A stretch of DNA of 64,000 bases, from NCBI GenBank assembly GCA_013151235.1, contig JAADIO010000035.1, positions 18,568 through 82,567 of the forward strand, given 5' to 3'. The notes beneath the pieces are model-generated. The model ran no database searches. It had not been told where the DNA came from and saw only the letters and a program-made list of their open reading frames with translations. Source of the stretch: Deltaproteobacteria bacterium (GTDB lineage: Bacteria; CG2-30-53-67). Shown here piece after piece: positions 23,912-32,861 of the stretch (the stretch's first letter is position 1; each line of letters opens with the position of its first letter). Position numbers and translations under genes: made by a program.

Positions 23912-25300
23912 ATGAACTGCCTGCTGAAGAACATTGCGCCTGTCCTGCTCATCCTCTCCGGCTGCGCCCTCTACCACCCGCTGCCGCTGACCCCGGCGAG
24001 TGTATCGGCTGCGCTGGCCCCGCCGGAGATGGGCAAGGTCCGCATCCTGGCAAAGAGACTGAAACACCCGATCCTGAAACCGATTGCTTTCGATGAACGG
24101 GACGGGCTCTCACCAGACGAGGCCGCCGTCCTCGCCGTGATCGCCAACCCGGGCCTTCGCGCTGTCCGGGACGAACGGGGTATCGCCGCGGCACAGCTCA
24201 TCCAGGCCGGGATCCTGCCCAACCCCGTCCTTTCCCTCAGCATGGAGCACCCGACAGGCGGTCTGACGGCGGGAACCACGGACGCCTACGGCTCGCAGCT
24301 CGACTGGGAGATCACGTCGCTCATCACCTACGCCTCCAGGAAGAAGGCCGCCGCGGCGAAGGCGAAGGCCGTCGATCTTTCCGTGGCGTGGCGGGAATGG
24401 CAGGTCGCCCAGGCGGCCAGGCTTCACTGCCTGAGGCTCCACTGGACCGGGAAGAAGATCTCCCTGCTTGAAGCATCACGCAAAGATCTTCTCAGGACCG
24501 TGAAAACGGTTGAGACGGCGGTGGCAATAGGGGCAAAGACCGGGGTGGACCTCGCCGCGGCGAAGGCCGAGCTGAACGGGACCAAAACCCGCCTGGCGCG
24601 GATGGAGGGGGAACGTGAGAAGGAGCGACTCGCCCTGAACCGGGCCGCGGGATTCCCGCCGGGGCGGGTCCTCCCCATCGAGGACGTATCGCCCTCCACC
24701 GTATGGCTGGAGAAGTACGGGACAGCGCAGCCACGCCCGGAGCGGAGCCGTCTTGACCTGATCGCGCTGAGGATGGGATACGAAAGCCGGGAGGCGGAGT
24801 TGAGGGCGGCGGTACTCTCCCAGTTCCCGAAGATCGGAATCGGCCTGATCCACGCCCGGGACACGGGGGACGTGATCACCACCGGCCCGGCCGTCACCTT
24901 CGAGTTCCCCCTCTTCGACCGGAACCGGGGACGGATCGCGCTGGAGCAGGCCACGCGGAAGAAACTCTTCGACGAATATACGGCCCGGGTCTTTGAGGCC
25001 CGCTCCGAGATCGCCGGGATCATGAAGATGGCGAAGAACCTGCGGACCATGATCGAACTGGGAAGAGAGGCCATACGGGTCCAGAGGCACCTTGTCAGGA
25101 CCTACGGAGCAGCGCTCAACCAGGGGAACGCCGATATCCTCAGTTACTACGGGGCCGCAAACAGGCTCAGGGAAAAGGAGTTGGAACTGGCGGACCTGCA
25201 GGAGAAGATGACCGATCTCGGTGTCGCCCTCGAATCTGCATTGGGCAGGCCTGTTCCCCTCTTCAGGAAACACCGTCCCGCACAGGGGGTGAAACCATGA
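23912..25300 (+). CDS. TolC-family outer membrane efflux lipoprotein
   Basis: 462 residues with a lipoprotein signal (lipobox LSGC, Cys19). The mature protein shows the internal duplication and long coiled-coil helices of TolC/CzcC-type channels: LSPDEAAVLAVIANPGLRAVRDERGIAAAQLIQAGILPNP is the usual N-terminal pattern, and FEFPLFDRNRGRIALEQA opens the second repeat. It forms the outer-membrane exit for a tripartite pump with the HlyD-like and RND proteins downstream. Its stop overlaps the pump remnant by ATGA. Confidence 0.9.
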   Translation: MNCLLKNIAPVLLILSGCALYHPLPLTPASVSAALAPPEMGKVRILAKRLKHPILKPIAFDERDGLSPDEAAVLAVIANPGLRAVRDERGIAAAQLIQAGILPNPVLSLSMEHPTGGLTAGTTDAYGSQLDWEITSLITYASRKKAAAAKAKAVDLSVAWREWQVAQAARLHCLRLHWTGKKISLLEASRKDLLRTVKTVETAVAIGAKTGVDLAAAKAELNGTKTRLARMEGEREKERLALNRAAGFPPGRVLPIEDVSPSTVWLEKYGTAQPRPERSRLDLIALRMGYESREAELRAAVLSQFPKIGIGLIHARDTGDVITTGPAVTFEFPLFDRNRGRIALEQATRKKLFDEYTARVFEARSEIAGIMKMAKNLRTMIELGREAIRVQRHLVRTYGAALNQGNADILSYYGAANRLREKELELADLQEKMTDLGVALESALGRPVPLFRKHRPAQGVKP

Positions 25301-25520
25301 GAACGCTTCTTGCCGGGTACGGCCGGGCAGGATTTTCCCCCGAGGAGGCACTGATCCAGGCGGGGAAGAACCGTATGCGCCCCATCGCCAGGACCACCGC
25401 AGCGGCGATCCTGGCGCTGATGCCCCTATTTCAGACCTTACGGTACAGATGTTCCTGGTCCTGATGGTTCTCCCGGTACCGGTCCGGGTTCTCATGGAGG
25501 GAAAGAAAAGAGGAGAATGA
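25297..25520 (+). pseudogene. C-terminal remnant of an RND efflux permease
   Basis: A 55-codon frame starting at the overlapping ATG encodes EEALIQAGKNRMRPIARTT-A-AAILALMPL, the conserved last-helix region of AcrB/CzcA-type pumps, then loses the frame and stops at 25462. In the next frame the final segment continues as VQMFLVLMVLPVPVRVLMEG, the expected C-terminus. About 15-20 residues are missing between the two. It sits exactly where a permease would in an older tolC-RND-hlyD order; the intact permease is now downstream of the adaptor gene. Confidence 0.8.
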
Positions 25521-26623
25521 AATTGAAGAAGAAGATCTCGGTCCTTCCGGCCGTCGCCGCGATGATCCTCCTCGCCACCGCCGCCGTGACGGGGTACAGA
25601 TGCAACAGCCGCCTCTCTCCCGGCGGAAACGCCCCTCCCCACCGGAGGGCCGGACCGGGCCGGATCCGGACGGTCACCCCCGGACGGAGGAGTTTCACCG
25701 TCCGGATCCCGTGGTTCGGAAAGGTGGAGAGCAAGACCGCCGTTTCCATCATCGCACCGGAGAGGGGACGGATCGTTTCCGTGGATGCCCCCGATGAATC
25801 AACCGTAATGAAGGGAACGGTCCTGTTCACTCTCGGCGGACCGCGGATCCGGGCGCGTTCCGCGACCCTGCGGGCAAGGATCGCCTCCCTCCGCAGGCAG
25901 GCCGCCCTGGCGGGAGAGATCGTGACCCTGAAACGGGAGGCGGTCGCCGGGAAGATGGCCCGCAGGGAAGAGCTCCTCTCCGCGGAGGAATCCCTCGCAC
26001 GCATCAGATCAAGGCTGAAGGCAGCCGAAGAAGAACGGGCCGCCCTGCGGCGGATGATCCGGATCCGGGCGCCCCGGGAGGGGGTGATGACAAGGCGCCG
26101 CGTCAACCCCGGCCAGGAGGTAGGGAAGGGAGCGGTCCTGGCCGAACTGGTCCCGGCGGGATCCCTGAGGATCGCGGCCACCCTGTTTCCACCCGGGAAT
26201 GTCGCTCTCACCGGGCTTTCCGCCGTTGCGGAGCCCGCATCCGGCGGGTCCGTCTCCGTGACCGTCACGAAGGTATTGCCGCAACGCACGAAGGAAGGCG
26301 CCTCCACGGTCTGGCTGGAAGGCCCGGATGTTGACGGGCACTTCGCCCCGGGGGAGTCCGTGTCGGGTCATCTGATCCTTGCCCGGCATGAAAAGGCCCT
26401 CGCCATCCCCCGCCCTGCCGTCGTCTACGACGACAGGGAACGGCCCTTCGTCTTCGTGAAGAGACCGGATGGATATCACCGGCAGCCGGTGAAGACGGGT
26501 GAGACAGAAGGCGGCTGGGTGGAGATCAAAGAGGGGGTCGGGGAGAAGGACCGGGTGGTCGTGGAGGGGGCCTATGAACTCTTCTACCGTGACTTCAACC
26601 GTATCTACAAGGTCGAGGACTGA
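25517..26623 (+). CDS. HlyD/RND-type periplasmic adaptor (membrane fusion) protein
   Basis: 368 residues with an N-terminal membrane anchor or signal (about 6-26). Beta-barrel/lipoyl halves flank a short helical hairpin: GRIVSVDAPDESTVMKGTVLFTLGG then RAR...LRRQAALAGEIVTLKREA, then RIRAPREGVMTRRRVNPGQEVGKGAVLAEL, and a final LVVVEGAYELFYR-type tail. It would bridge the RND pump in the inner membrane to the TolC-like protein. ATG overlaps the end of the RND remnant; GAGGAGA precedes it. Confidence 0.88.
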   Translation: MKLKKKISVLPAVAAMILLATAAVTGYRCNSRLSPGGNAPPHRRAGPGRIRTVTPGRRSFTVRIPWFGKVESKTAVSIIAPERGRIVSVDAPDESTVMKGTVLFTLGGPRIRARSATLRARIASLRRQAALAGEIVTLKREAVAGKMARREELLSAEESLARIRSRLKAAEEERAALRRMIRIRAPREGVMTRRRVNPGQEVGKGAVLAELVPAGSLRIAATLFPPGNVALTGLSAVAEPASGGSVSVTVTKVLPQRTKEGASTVWLEGPDVDGHFAPGESVSGHLILARHEKALAIPRPAVVYDDRERPFVFVKRPDGYHRQPVKTGETEGGWVEIKEGVGEKDRVVVEGAYELFYRDFNRIYKVED

Positions 26624-26659
26624 CGGATTCGGGATGAGTCCGTCCGTGAGGTGCAACCG

Positions 26660-29600
26660 ATGCGGAGTTTCCTGCGTTTCATAATCAGAAATCCCATGGC
26701 CGTGATCCTGGCGGCCGCCGCCATGAGTCTCGGCGGCATCTACTCGGCCCGGCACATGCCGGTCGATCTCTTCCCCGACCTCAACATCCCCGTCGTCAAC
26801 ATCATCACCCACGATCCCGGGGCGGCGCCGGAAGAGATGGAACGGCTCGTCTCCCGGCCGATCGAGGACGCGGTCCGGTCCATCGTAGGCGTGAAACGTG
26901 TGGCCTCCATCTCCGTGCAGGGGATCTCCCGGGTCACCGTGGAATTCACGCGGGGAACCACGGTCCGCGATGCCCGGCAGCTGATCCAGGCCCGGCTGGG
27001 ACGGGTCGGCGCAGCCCTCCCGGCGGGTGTCATCCCGCGGCTCGAAAGCATCGGCACCACCCTCCAGGAGGTCTGCGGTTACATCCTCTACGGGGCCGGC
27101 GACCCGGTCACCCTGCGAAGTATCGTCCGCCACGAACTGTCGAGCAGGATCATGGAAGTGGACGGGGTCTCCTCGGTGGAGGTCCTCGGAGGGGACCGGC
27201 GGGCCTTCGATGTGGAGATCGAACCCGGGACGCTGATCCGTCTCCGTATCGGCATCGACGATATCCTCGCCCTCCTGAAAAGATCGAACCGGTCGGTGAT
27301 CGCCGGGTATATCGACCGGTCCGGCCGGGAATACTTGATCCGCGGCGACGCGCGCATCCGGACACTCGGCGATATCCGCTCCCTCCCGGTCCCGCTTCCG
27401 GGGGGACGATCCGTGCGGCTGGGGTCGATCGCGAAGATCCGGGAAGGCCGCGTGCCGAGACACTACACGGTCCACGGAGACGGTGTCCCGGCAGTTGCAA
27501 TGATCGTGCGCAAACAGCCGGGGGCAAGCACGGTCCGGGTGGCGGAGGGTGTTGAAAGAACGATCCGTGCCCTGGCTCATCTCCTGCCGCCGGGGACCCG
27601 GGTGAAGAAGTTCTACGATCAATCGGAGATCATCCGGGAGTCGCAGGGGGAGATCCTGCGGGATCTCCTGATCGGGGCCGGGCTGGTCATCCTGGTCCTC
27701 TACCTCTTCCTCGGATCGTTCCGGCCGACCTGGATCGTGGCACTGACCATCCCCGTCACCTTTCTTGCCACCCTCGCCGTCCTCGGCGCGGCGGGGGAAG
27801 GACTCAACATGATCACCATGACGGCGCTGGCGCTCGCCGTCGGCATGATCGTGGACGATGCCATCGTCGTGATGGAGAGCATCTGCCGGCACGGCAGCCT
27901 GACATCCTCGGCACGGGATGCGAGTATCGAGGGAACGCTTCAGATCGCGGGTCCCGACGCCTCGGGGACACTGACCACCGTGGCGGCGTTCCTGCCGATG
28001 GTGATCGTCACCGGGATCACGGCGCTTTTCCTCCGGCCCTTCGGAATCACGGTCAGCGCCGCCCTCCTCGTCTCCCTCGCTCTATCCCTGACCCTGGTGC
28101 CGGTTCTTGCCGGCCGCAGCCCCTCGACCGTCTTCCGGCGGAACGGCTTTCCCGGCGCCCGGCTGATCGCCCGGCTCGACGGGATGCTCCAGACCGTCCT
28201 GAGGTTCTCCTTCCGGCACAGAGTGACGGTCCCGGCCCTTGCCGTTCTTTCTCTCGCCATCGCAGGGCTTCTCGCCTGCCACAGCAAGGTCTCCCTTCTG
28301 CCGCCCGTCGACGAGGGGGCCATCCTCGCGGAATACACCATGCCGCCGGGCACGTCCCTTTCCGAAAGCAACCGGATCGGGGGAATCGCCGAACGGATCG
28401 CCCTGGCGGACCCGGACGTCTCGTCCGTCTACCGGAGGACGGGTTCCCCCGGCATCGGCTACCAGATCGAAGGGGTCAACCGCGGGGAGCTGCTGATCAA
28501 GCTGAAGCCGAAATCCGCACGGACCCGGCGGGTCACGGAGATCATCCGTTCCCTGAAGGGCTCCTATTCGAAACTGCGGGGAGCCGTCTTCATCTACCAC
28601 CAGCCGACGCAGGAGAAGATCGACGAAAGCTTTTCAGGACTACCGGCGCTCTTCGGTGTCACGGTCTACGGGGACGACATGGAGACCCTGACCGGACTGG
28701 CCGGACGGGTGGAAGAGATCCTCGCCGGAGAACCGGGGATCTCGAATGTCGTAAACAACACGAAGATCAAGGTCCCGGAGATCCATGTCCGGATCGAACC
28801 CCGCCGTCTCGAACAGTACGGAGTCAGCACCGGTCCTCTGCTGGACACGATCCGGGCCGCCCGCTTCGGCATAGAGGGAACACGGATCATCCGGCAGAAG
28901 GAGGTGGTCTCCGTAAGGGTCCGGATCAGGACGCACGGTCCGCTGGATCTCCGGAAACTCCGGGATCTGCCGGTCGGAACCGCCGGCGGCGGCTGGGTCC
29001 CGCTGAAACGACTCGCGGAGATCACCATCGACCACGCCCCGGCCGCCGTCACACGACTGAACGGCCGCCGGGAGATCACCCTCGTCGCCGAGGTGGAGGG
29101 GAACATCCCCGCTGCGGTCCGGCGGCTGCGCAAACGGTTCCGCTCCATCCCCCTGCCGGAAGGGTACAGCATCGGCTTCACGGGACAGTACCGGGTACTC
29201 ATGAAAACGATGCACGACATCATCCTGGCGCTTGTCACGGCGGTTCTCCTTATCTACCTCATCATGGTCATGCAGTTCAAGTCATGGCTCCAGCCGCTGA
29301 TCATCCTTGCGGCCGTTCCCCTGTCGCTGGCCGGCGCGCTGGCCGCGGTCTTTCTCACGGGACACGCAATCGACCTGTCCGTCGGCATGGGGGCCCTCAC
29401 GCTGGCAGGGATAGCCGTCAACAACGGCATTCTCCTGATCGACACCGCCAACCGGGAAGCGGCCTCGGGCAAGGATATGGCCGGGGCCATCATCGCTGCC
29501 GCCTCCGTGCGTCTCCGGCCGATCCTCCTGACGAGCCTGACCACCATCGCCGCGCTGCTCCCCTCCGCGGCCGGTCTCTCCGCCGGTTCCAGAATCTTTC

Positions 29601-29734
29601 AACCCTTCGCGGTCTCGGTGATCGGCGGGCTGATCACCGCCACATTCGGCACACTCGTCGTGATCCCCACGCTGGCACTTTCCCGAAAACTCGTTCCGGA
29701 TGCCCCGACGAAAAATCATCAGGTTGCAGATTGA
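26660..29734 (+). CDS. RND efflux transporter permease (CzcA/HAE-1-like)
   Basis: 1024 residues, about the standard length, with the canonical duplication: N-terminal helix RNPMAVILAAAAMS, PVDLFPDLNIPVVNIITHDPGAAPEEMERLV, a periplasmic porter half, the helix-4 region AVGMIVDDAIVVMES that carries the proton-relay acidic residues, and the second half with TLAGIAVNNGILLIDTAN and RLRPILLTSLTTIAALLP. It pumps substrates using proton motive force. It lacks the metal-specific methionine or DDE-type clues needed to name a substrate. ATG 26660 has GAGG at good spacing; a GTG at 26651 is an alternative. Confidence 0.93.
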   Translation: MRSFLRFIIRNPMAVILAAAAMSLGGIYSARHMPVDLFPDLNIPVVNIITHDPGAAPEEMERLVSRPIEDAVRSIVGVKRVASISVQGISRVTVEFTRGTTVRDARQLIQARLGRVGAALPAGVIPRLESIGTTLQEVCGYILYGAGDPVTLRSIVRHELSSRIMEVDGVSSVEVLGGDRRAFDVEIEPGTLIRLRIGIDDILALLKRSNRSVIAGYIDRSGREYLIRGDARIRTLGDIRSLPVPLPGGRSVRLGSIAKIREGRVPRHYTVHGDGVPAVAMIVRKQPGASTVRVAEGVERTIRALAHLLPPGTRVKKFYDQSEIIRESQGEILRDLLIGAGLVILVLYLFLGSFRPTWIVALTIPVTFLATLAVLGAAGEGLNMITMTALALAVGMIVDDAIVVMESICRHGSLTSSARDASIEGTLQIAGPDASGTLTTVAAFLPMVIVTGITALFLRPFGITVSAALLVSLALSLTLVPVLAGRSPSTVFRRNGFPGARLIARLDGMLQTVLRFSFRHRVTVPALAVLSLAIAGLLACHSKVSLLPPVDEGAILAEYTMPPGTSLSESNRIGGIAERIALADPDVSSVYRRTGSPGIGYQIEGVNRGELLIKLKPKSARTRRVTEIIRSLKGSYSKLRGAVFIYHQPTQEKIDESFSGLPALFGVTVYGDDMETLTGLAGRVEEILAGEPGISNVVNNTKIKVPEIHVRIEPRRLEQYGVSTGPLLDTIRAARFGIEGTRIIRQKEVVSVRVRIRTHGPLDLRKLRDLPVGTAGGGWVPLKRLAEITIDHAPAAVTRLNGRREITLVAEVEGNIPAAVRRLRKRFRSIPLPEGYSIGFTGQYRVLMKTMHDIILALVTAVLLIYLIMVMQFKSWLQPLIILAAVPLSLAGALAAVFLTGHAIDLSVGMGALTLAGIAVNNGILLIDTANREAASGKDMAGAIIAAASVRLRPILLTSLTTIAALLPSAAGLSAGSRIFQPFAVSVIGGLITATFGTLVVIPTLALSRKLVPDAPTKNHQVAD

Positions 29735-29759
29735 CAAATCTGATGTTCTTTGTTATATT
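29731..29759 (+). promoter_or_regulatory. Strong sigma-70 promoter after the efflux block
   Basis: TTGACA (29731-29736), 17 bases, TATATT (29754-29759), nearly consensus. The -35 box overlaps the stop codon of the RND gene, so a new transcription unit begins exactly where the efflux block ends. It would drive the secreted small protein and possibly the receiver gene at 30448. Confidence 0.72.
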
Positions 29760-29783
29760 TCATTGCAGTAGCGAGCGGAAAAA

Positions 29784-30251
29784 ATGGCTGTGACACAGGG
29801 ACACAACAAAACGTTTCGCAAGGCACTGACGTGGGTCTGCATTTTCTTTCTTATTCAGACCCTGCCTGCTCTCCTTGGAATGTCTTTTCCGGGAGAAATG
29901 GGTGTAGGTGCGGTTTCTGCAGCCGTCTTCGGCGAGAGAAGATCAGCACCGGAATCCTTACTTTCCTCTTCCCGACTTTCGGACTCGGCACAAGATTTTT
30001 CGGCCTTTACGCTCTTGCAGTTTCCTCTTCTGCATGATCAGGCCGCCAGACCGTCGGCTCTTTCGGGAGACGCAGAGATTCCCTTTCCCTCAAGGGACCC
30101 GGATAATCTGGATGATCTTCCGACCTCTGCCAGAACACATCGGGCTTTCCGGACTTTCCCCGGGGAAAAGACAAGCGCCCTTCCGACGTTGTTTTGTATA
30201 TCCGCCCGTTCCAATGCAATCTTTCTTTTTAATCAGGCCTTTCGAATTTAA
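29784..30251 (+). CDS. Secreted hypothetical protein
   Basis: 155 residues, not recognised. Residues 1-14 are basic, then a hydrophobic signal-like helix (about 15-33) and a possible cleavage region. The mature part is rich in Ser, Ala, Leu and Pro without cysteines or a known motif. The case for a real gene is the strong promoter 25 bp upstream and a purine-rich (GAGCGGAAAAA) site before the ATG; the case against is that a longer alternative frame overlaps and composition is odd. The gap from 30252 to 30447 shows no gene. Confidence 0.5.
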   Translation: MAVTQGHNKTFRKALTWVCIFFLIQTLPALLGMSFPGEMGVGAVSAAVFGERRSAPESLLSSSRLSDSAQDFSAFTLLQFPLLHDQAARPSALSGDAEIPFPSRDPDNLDDLPTSARTHRAFRTFPGEKTSALPTLFCISARSNAIFLFNQAFRI

Positions 30252-30447
30252 AATCTCCCTGCCGGATCCATATCTTCCATTTTCCCTCTTCCTGTACCGG
30301 CCGTCAGGCCCTTTTCCGGCAAAGACGGTTGAGGACCAAGTGGACGCAACCGGGGTTGAGTAACCTTTTCTGAAAAGAACCGATCCCTGTCGGCAAGTCA
30401 AACAGGAAGCGCTTTACAGATCCGAACAACAACGGGAGGAATATAAA

Positions 30448-30867
30448 ATGAATCGACGCATAATGGTCGTGGATGACGATCCCGGCATCCTGCTGAGTAC
30501 AACTTTTTTCCTCAAGCAGGCCGGATTTGAAGTATCTCAGGCCGCCAACGGACGGGAGGCACTCCGGAAACTTCTCGGAGCACAGCGGAGAAGAATTCCT
30601 TATGATCTTCTGATCACGGATAACCAGATGCCGGAGATGTCCGGTCGCGAACTGTTTCAGGAAATCCGACTCTACACCCGCTCACTGCCCGTCTTCGTGG
30701 TTTCCGGCCTGTGGGATGCGGGCTTTGCAAGAGAACTGGAAGCAGACGGCCGCGCCGCCTTTTTCCTGAAACCCGTCGATCTGGAAGAATTCGTTACAGG
30801 GGTGAAATTTCACATGGAAGGGTCCGGGCGAACCTGGAAGGATCTTTCATCACGACTGGTTTCATGA
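30448..30867 (+). CDS. Stand-alone response regulator receiver
   Basis: 139 residues: a single CheY-like domain (VDDDPG acidic cluster, phosphoacceptor Asp in LLITDNQMPEMSG near 58, Ser/Thr switch in VFVVSGLWD, Lys in FFLKPVDL). No output domain. GGGAGGA is placed seven bases before the ATG. No kinase adjoins it; the nearest kinases are the OmpR-type partner 8 kb upstream and the CHASE hybrid kinase 9 kb downstream. An inverted repeat (ATTCGG-AATG-CCGAAT, 30869-30884) follows the stop, without a T run. Confidence 0.88.
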   Translation: MNRRIMVVDDDPGILLSTTFFLKQAGFEVSQAANGREALRKLLGAQRRRIPYDLLITDNQMPEMSGRELFQEIRLYTRSLPVFVVSGLWDAGFARELEADGRAAFFLKPVDLEEFVTGVKFHMEGSGRTWKDLSSRLVS

Positions 30868-30937
30868 AATTCGGAATGCCGAATGAGTAGAGGACAAAAA
30901 TTTTTCGACATCACCCACTGAAAAGGAGAACAACACC

Positions 30938-31924
30938 GTGGACGCAAAAGCACAGGAAGCCAACGCACGGCTGGAAGAGAAAACCCTGCTGGTCAAACGA
31001 CTTGAAGGAGAAATCTCGAAGGTCCTCGTGGGCCAGCGTGACCTGCTGGACCGGCTCCTGATCGGGCTGCTGGCCGACGGGCATATCCTCGTGGAAGGGG
31101 TCCCCGGCCTGGCGAAGACCACCGCAGTCAAGACCCTGGCAGCGGCCATCCGGACGACCTTCCAGCGAATCCAGTTCACACCGGACCTCCTCCCGGCCGA
31201 CCTGATCGGCACCCGGATCTACCTGCCGAAAACAGGCGAGTTCACCACCAAGAAAGGGCCTCTTTTCGCAAACATCATCCTGGCCGACGAGATCAACAGA
31301 GCGCCGGCAAAGGTGCAAAGCGCCCTTTTGGAGGCAATGCAGGAGCGGCAGGTCACCATCGGCGAAGAGACCTTTGCACTCCCCCGCCCCTTTCTGGTCA
31401 TGGCCACACAGAATCCGATTGAACAGGAAGGAACCTATCCCCTGCCCGAAGCTCAGGTCGACCGGTTCATGTTGAAAATCACCATCACCTACCCCGGCCG
31501 GGAAGAGGAACGGGAGATTGTGAAACGCTTTGCCGGTCGGCCGGAATATACCGTCCAGCCCGTCCTAACCCCCGAGGAGATTCTCGACCTGAAGGAGGCC
31601 ACCACGAAGATTTACCTCGATGAACGGCTCTCCGACTACATCGTCGACCTCGTCCAGGCAACGAGGAACCCCGGGGATCATGGTCTCCCCCTCGGTTCCA
31701 TGATTCAGTACGGGGCCTCCCCCCGTGCCTCGATCTACCTGAACCTCGCCGCCCGTGCTCACGCCTTCCTCCGGGGACGGGGGTATGCAACACCCGAGGA
31801 CATCAAGTCCGTCGCTCACGACGTGCTCCGCCACAGGGTCATCCTCTCCTACGAGGCCGAGGCGGAAGAGATGACCCCGGATGAAGTAATTCAGCAAATT
31901 CTGGACAAAGTTGAAGTCCCTTAA
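30938..31924 (+). CDS. MoxR-family AAA ATPase
   Basis: 328 residues. Walker A in GHILVEGVPGLAKTTAVKT (about 48-66), Walker B LADEINRAPAKVQSALLEAMQE, sensor ATQNPIEQEGTYPLPEAQVDRF: the MoxR signature. These ATPases act as chaperones for von Willebrand factor proteins encoded beside them, here DUF58 and BatA/BatB. It starts at GTG with AAAAGGAG upstream and opens the Bat operon, which runs without large gaps to 39442 except for the hairpin region before batB. Confidence 0.95.
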   Translation: MDAKAQEANARLEEKTLLVKRLEGEISKVLVGQRDLLDRLLIGLLADGHILVEGVPGLAKTTAVKTLAAAIRTTFQRIQFTPDLLPADLIGTRIYLPKTGEFTTKKGPLFANIILADEINRAPAKVQSALLEAMQERQVTIGEETFALPRPFLVMATQNPIEQEGTYPLPEAQVDRFMLKITITYPGREEEREIVKRFAGRPEYTVQPVLTPEEILDLKEATTKIYLDERLSDYIVDLVQATRNPGDHGLPLGSMIQYGASPRASIYLNLAARAHAFLRGRGYATPEDIKSVAHDVLRHRVILSYEAEAEEMTPDEVIQQILDKVEVP

Positions 31925-31973
31925 GAACCGTTACTCCTTCTCTTCTGAACAGCCGGCAGTCAGGGAGGTTGCG

Positions 31974-32861
31974 ATGTCTCTCGATGCGGAAACCATCCGG
32001 AAGATCCGGAAGATTCACATCATCACCAATTACCTTGTCAATGACATTATGACAGGAGAATACCATTCCGCCTTCAAGGGATTAGGGATGGAGTTTGCCG
32101 AGGTCCGGGAATACCAGCCGGGAGACGACATTCGAACCATTGACTGGAACGTGACGGCCCGGACGGGCCGCCCCTTCGTCAAATCCTTCCAGGAGGAACG
32201 GGAACTGACGGTCATGCTCTTAGTGGACATCTCCGCCTCAGGTTCCTTCGGAACCTTCCGGACGAAGAATGAAGTCGCCGCCGAGATCGCCGCAACGCTC
32301 TCCTTTTCGGCCATCAAGAACCAGGACAAGGTGGGTCTTCTCCTCTTTACCGACCGCGTGGAGAAATACATCCCCCCTCGGAAGGGACGGAGCCATGTCT
32401 GGCGCGTCATTGAAGAAGTCCTCGAGTACCGCCCGGAGTACCGGGGAACCGATCTTTCGGCGCCCCTGGAATATATCAACCGGGTCCTGAACCGTAAGAC
32501 AATCTGCTTCCTCCTCTCAGACTTTCTCGCCGCCGGTTTTGAACGCCCCCTCCGGGTCGCCTGCCGACGGCACGATATGATTGCCGTCACCCTGACCGAC
32601 CCGCGGGAAACGGTCCTCCCCGCCGTGGGTTACCTGAAACTGCTGGACGCAGAAACGGGTGAGATCCTCATCGTGAACACCCGGGATCCCGAAACAAGGC
32701 GGACCTACACCGACCGGTGGCGGGCAGCGCGGGAAAAAACGGTGAAGATCTTTCGTTCCCTCGGGATCGACCACATCGAGATCCGCACCGACCGTCCCTA
32801 TGTAGAAGATATCATGCGATTCTTCCGTCTCCGGGAAAAACGGAGGACAAGGATAAAATGA
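31974..32861 (+). CDS. DUF58 domain (VWA-like) protein
   Basis: 295 residues. The DUF58 core is clear: F-x-G-L-G-M-E-F-A-E-V-R-E-Y-Q-P-G-D-D-I-R-T-I-D-W-N-V-T-A-R, then LLVDISASGSFG (metal site D-x-S-x-S) and DFLAAGF. These proteins accompany MoxR ATPases in aerotolerance and stress operons. ATG 31974 is preferred because GGGAGG precedes it; a TTG 63 bases earlier overlaps the MoxR gene. The stop overlaps the next start (ATGA). Confidence 0.92.
   Translation: MSLDAETIRKIRKIHIITNYLVNDIMTGEYHSAFKGLGMEFAEVREYQPGDDIRTIDWNVTARTGRPFVKSFQEERELTVMLLVDISASGSFGTFRTKNEVAAEIAATLSFSAIKNQDKVGLLLFTDRVEKYIPPRKGRSHVWRVIEEVLEYRPEYRGTDLSAPLEYINRVLNRKTICFLLSDFLAAGFERPLRVACRRHDMIAVTLTDPRETVLPAVGYLKLLDAETGEILIVNTRDPETRRTYTDRWRAAREKTVKIFRSLGIDHIEIRTDRPYVEDIMRFFRLREKRRTRIK

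Noticed and set aside
25297..25464. A 55-residue membrane protein gene
   Set aside because: Its sequence is the end of an RND permease and the true C-terminus continues in another frame, so it is debris.
26009..27892. A 627-codon open frame on the minus strand
   Set aside because: It lies antisense to the HlyD-like and RND genes, is rich in His, Asp and Arg as expected for a shadow frame, and matches no family.
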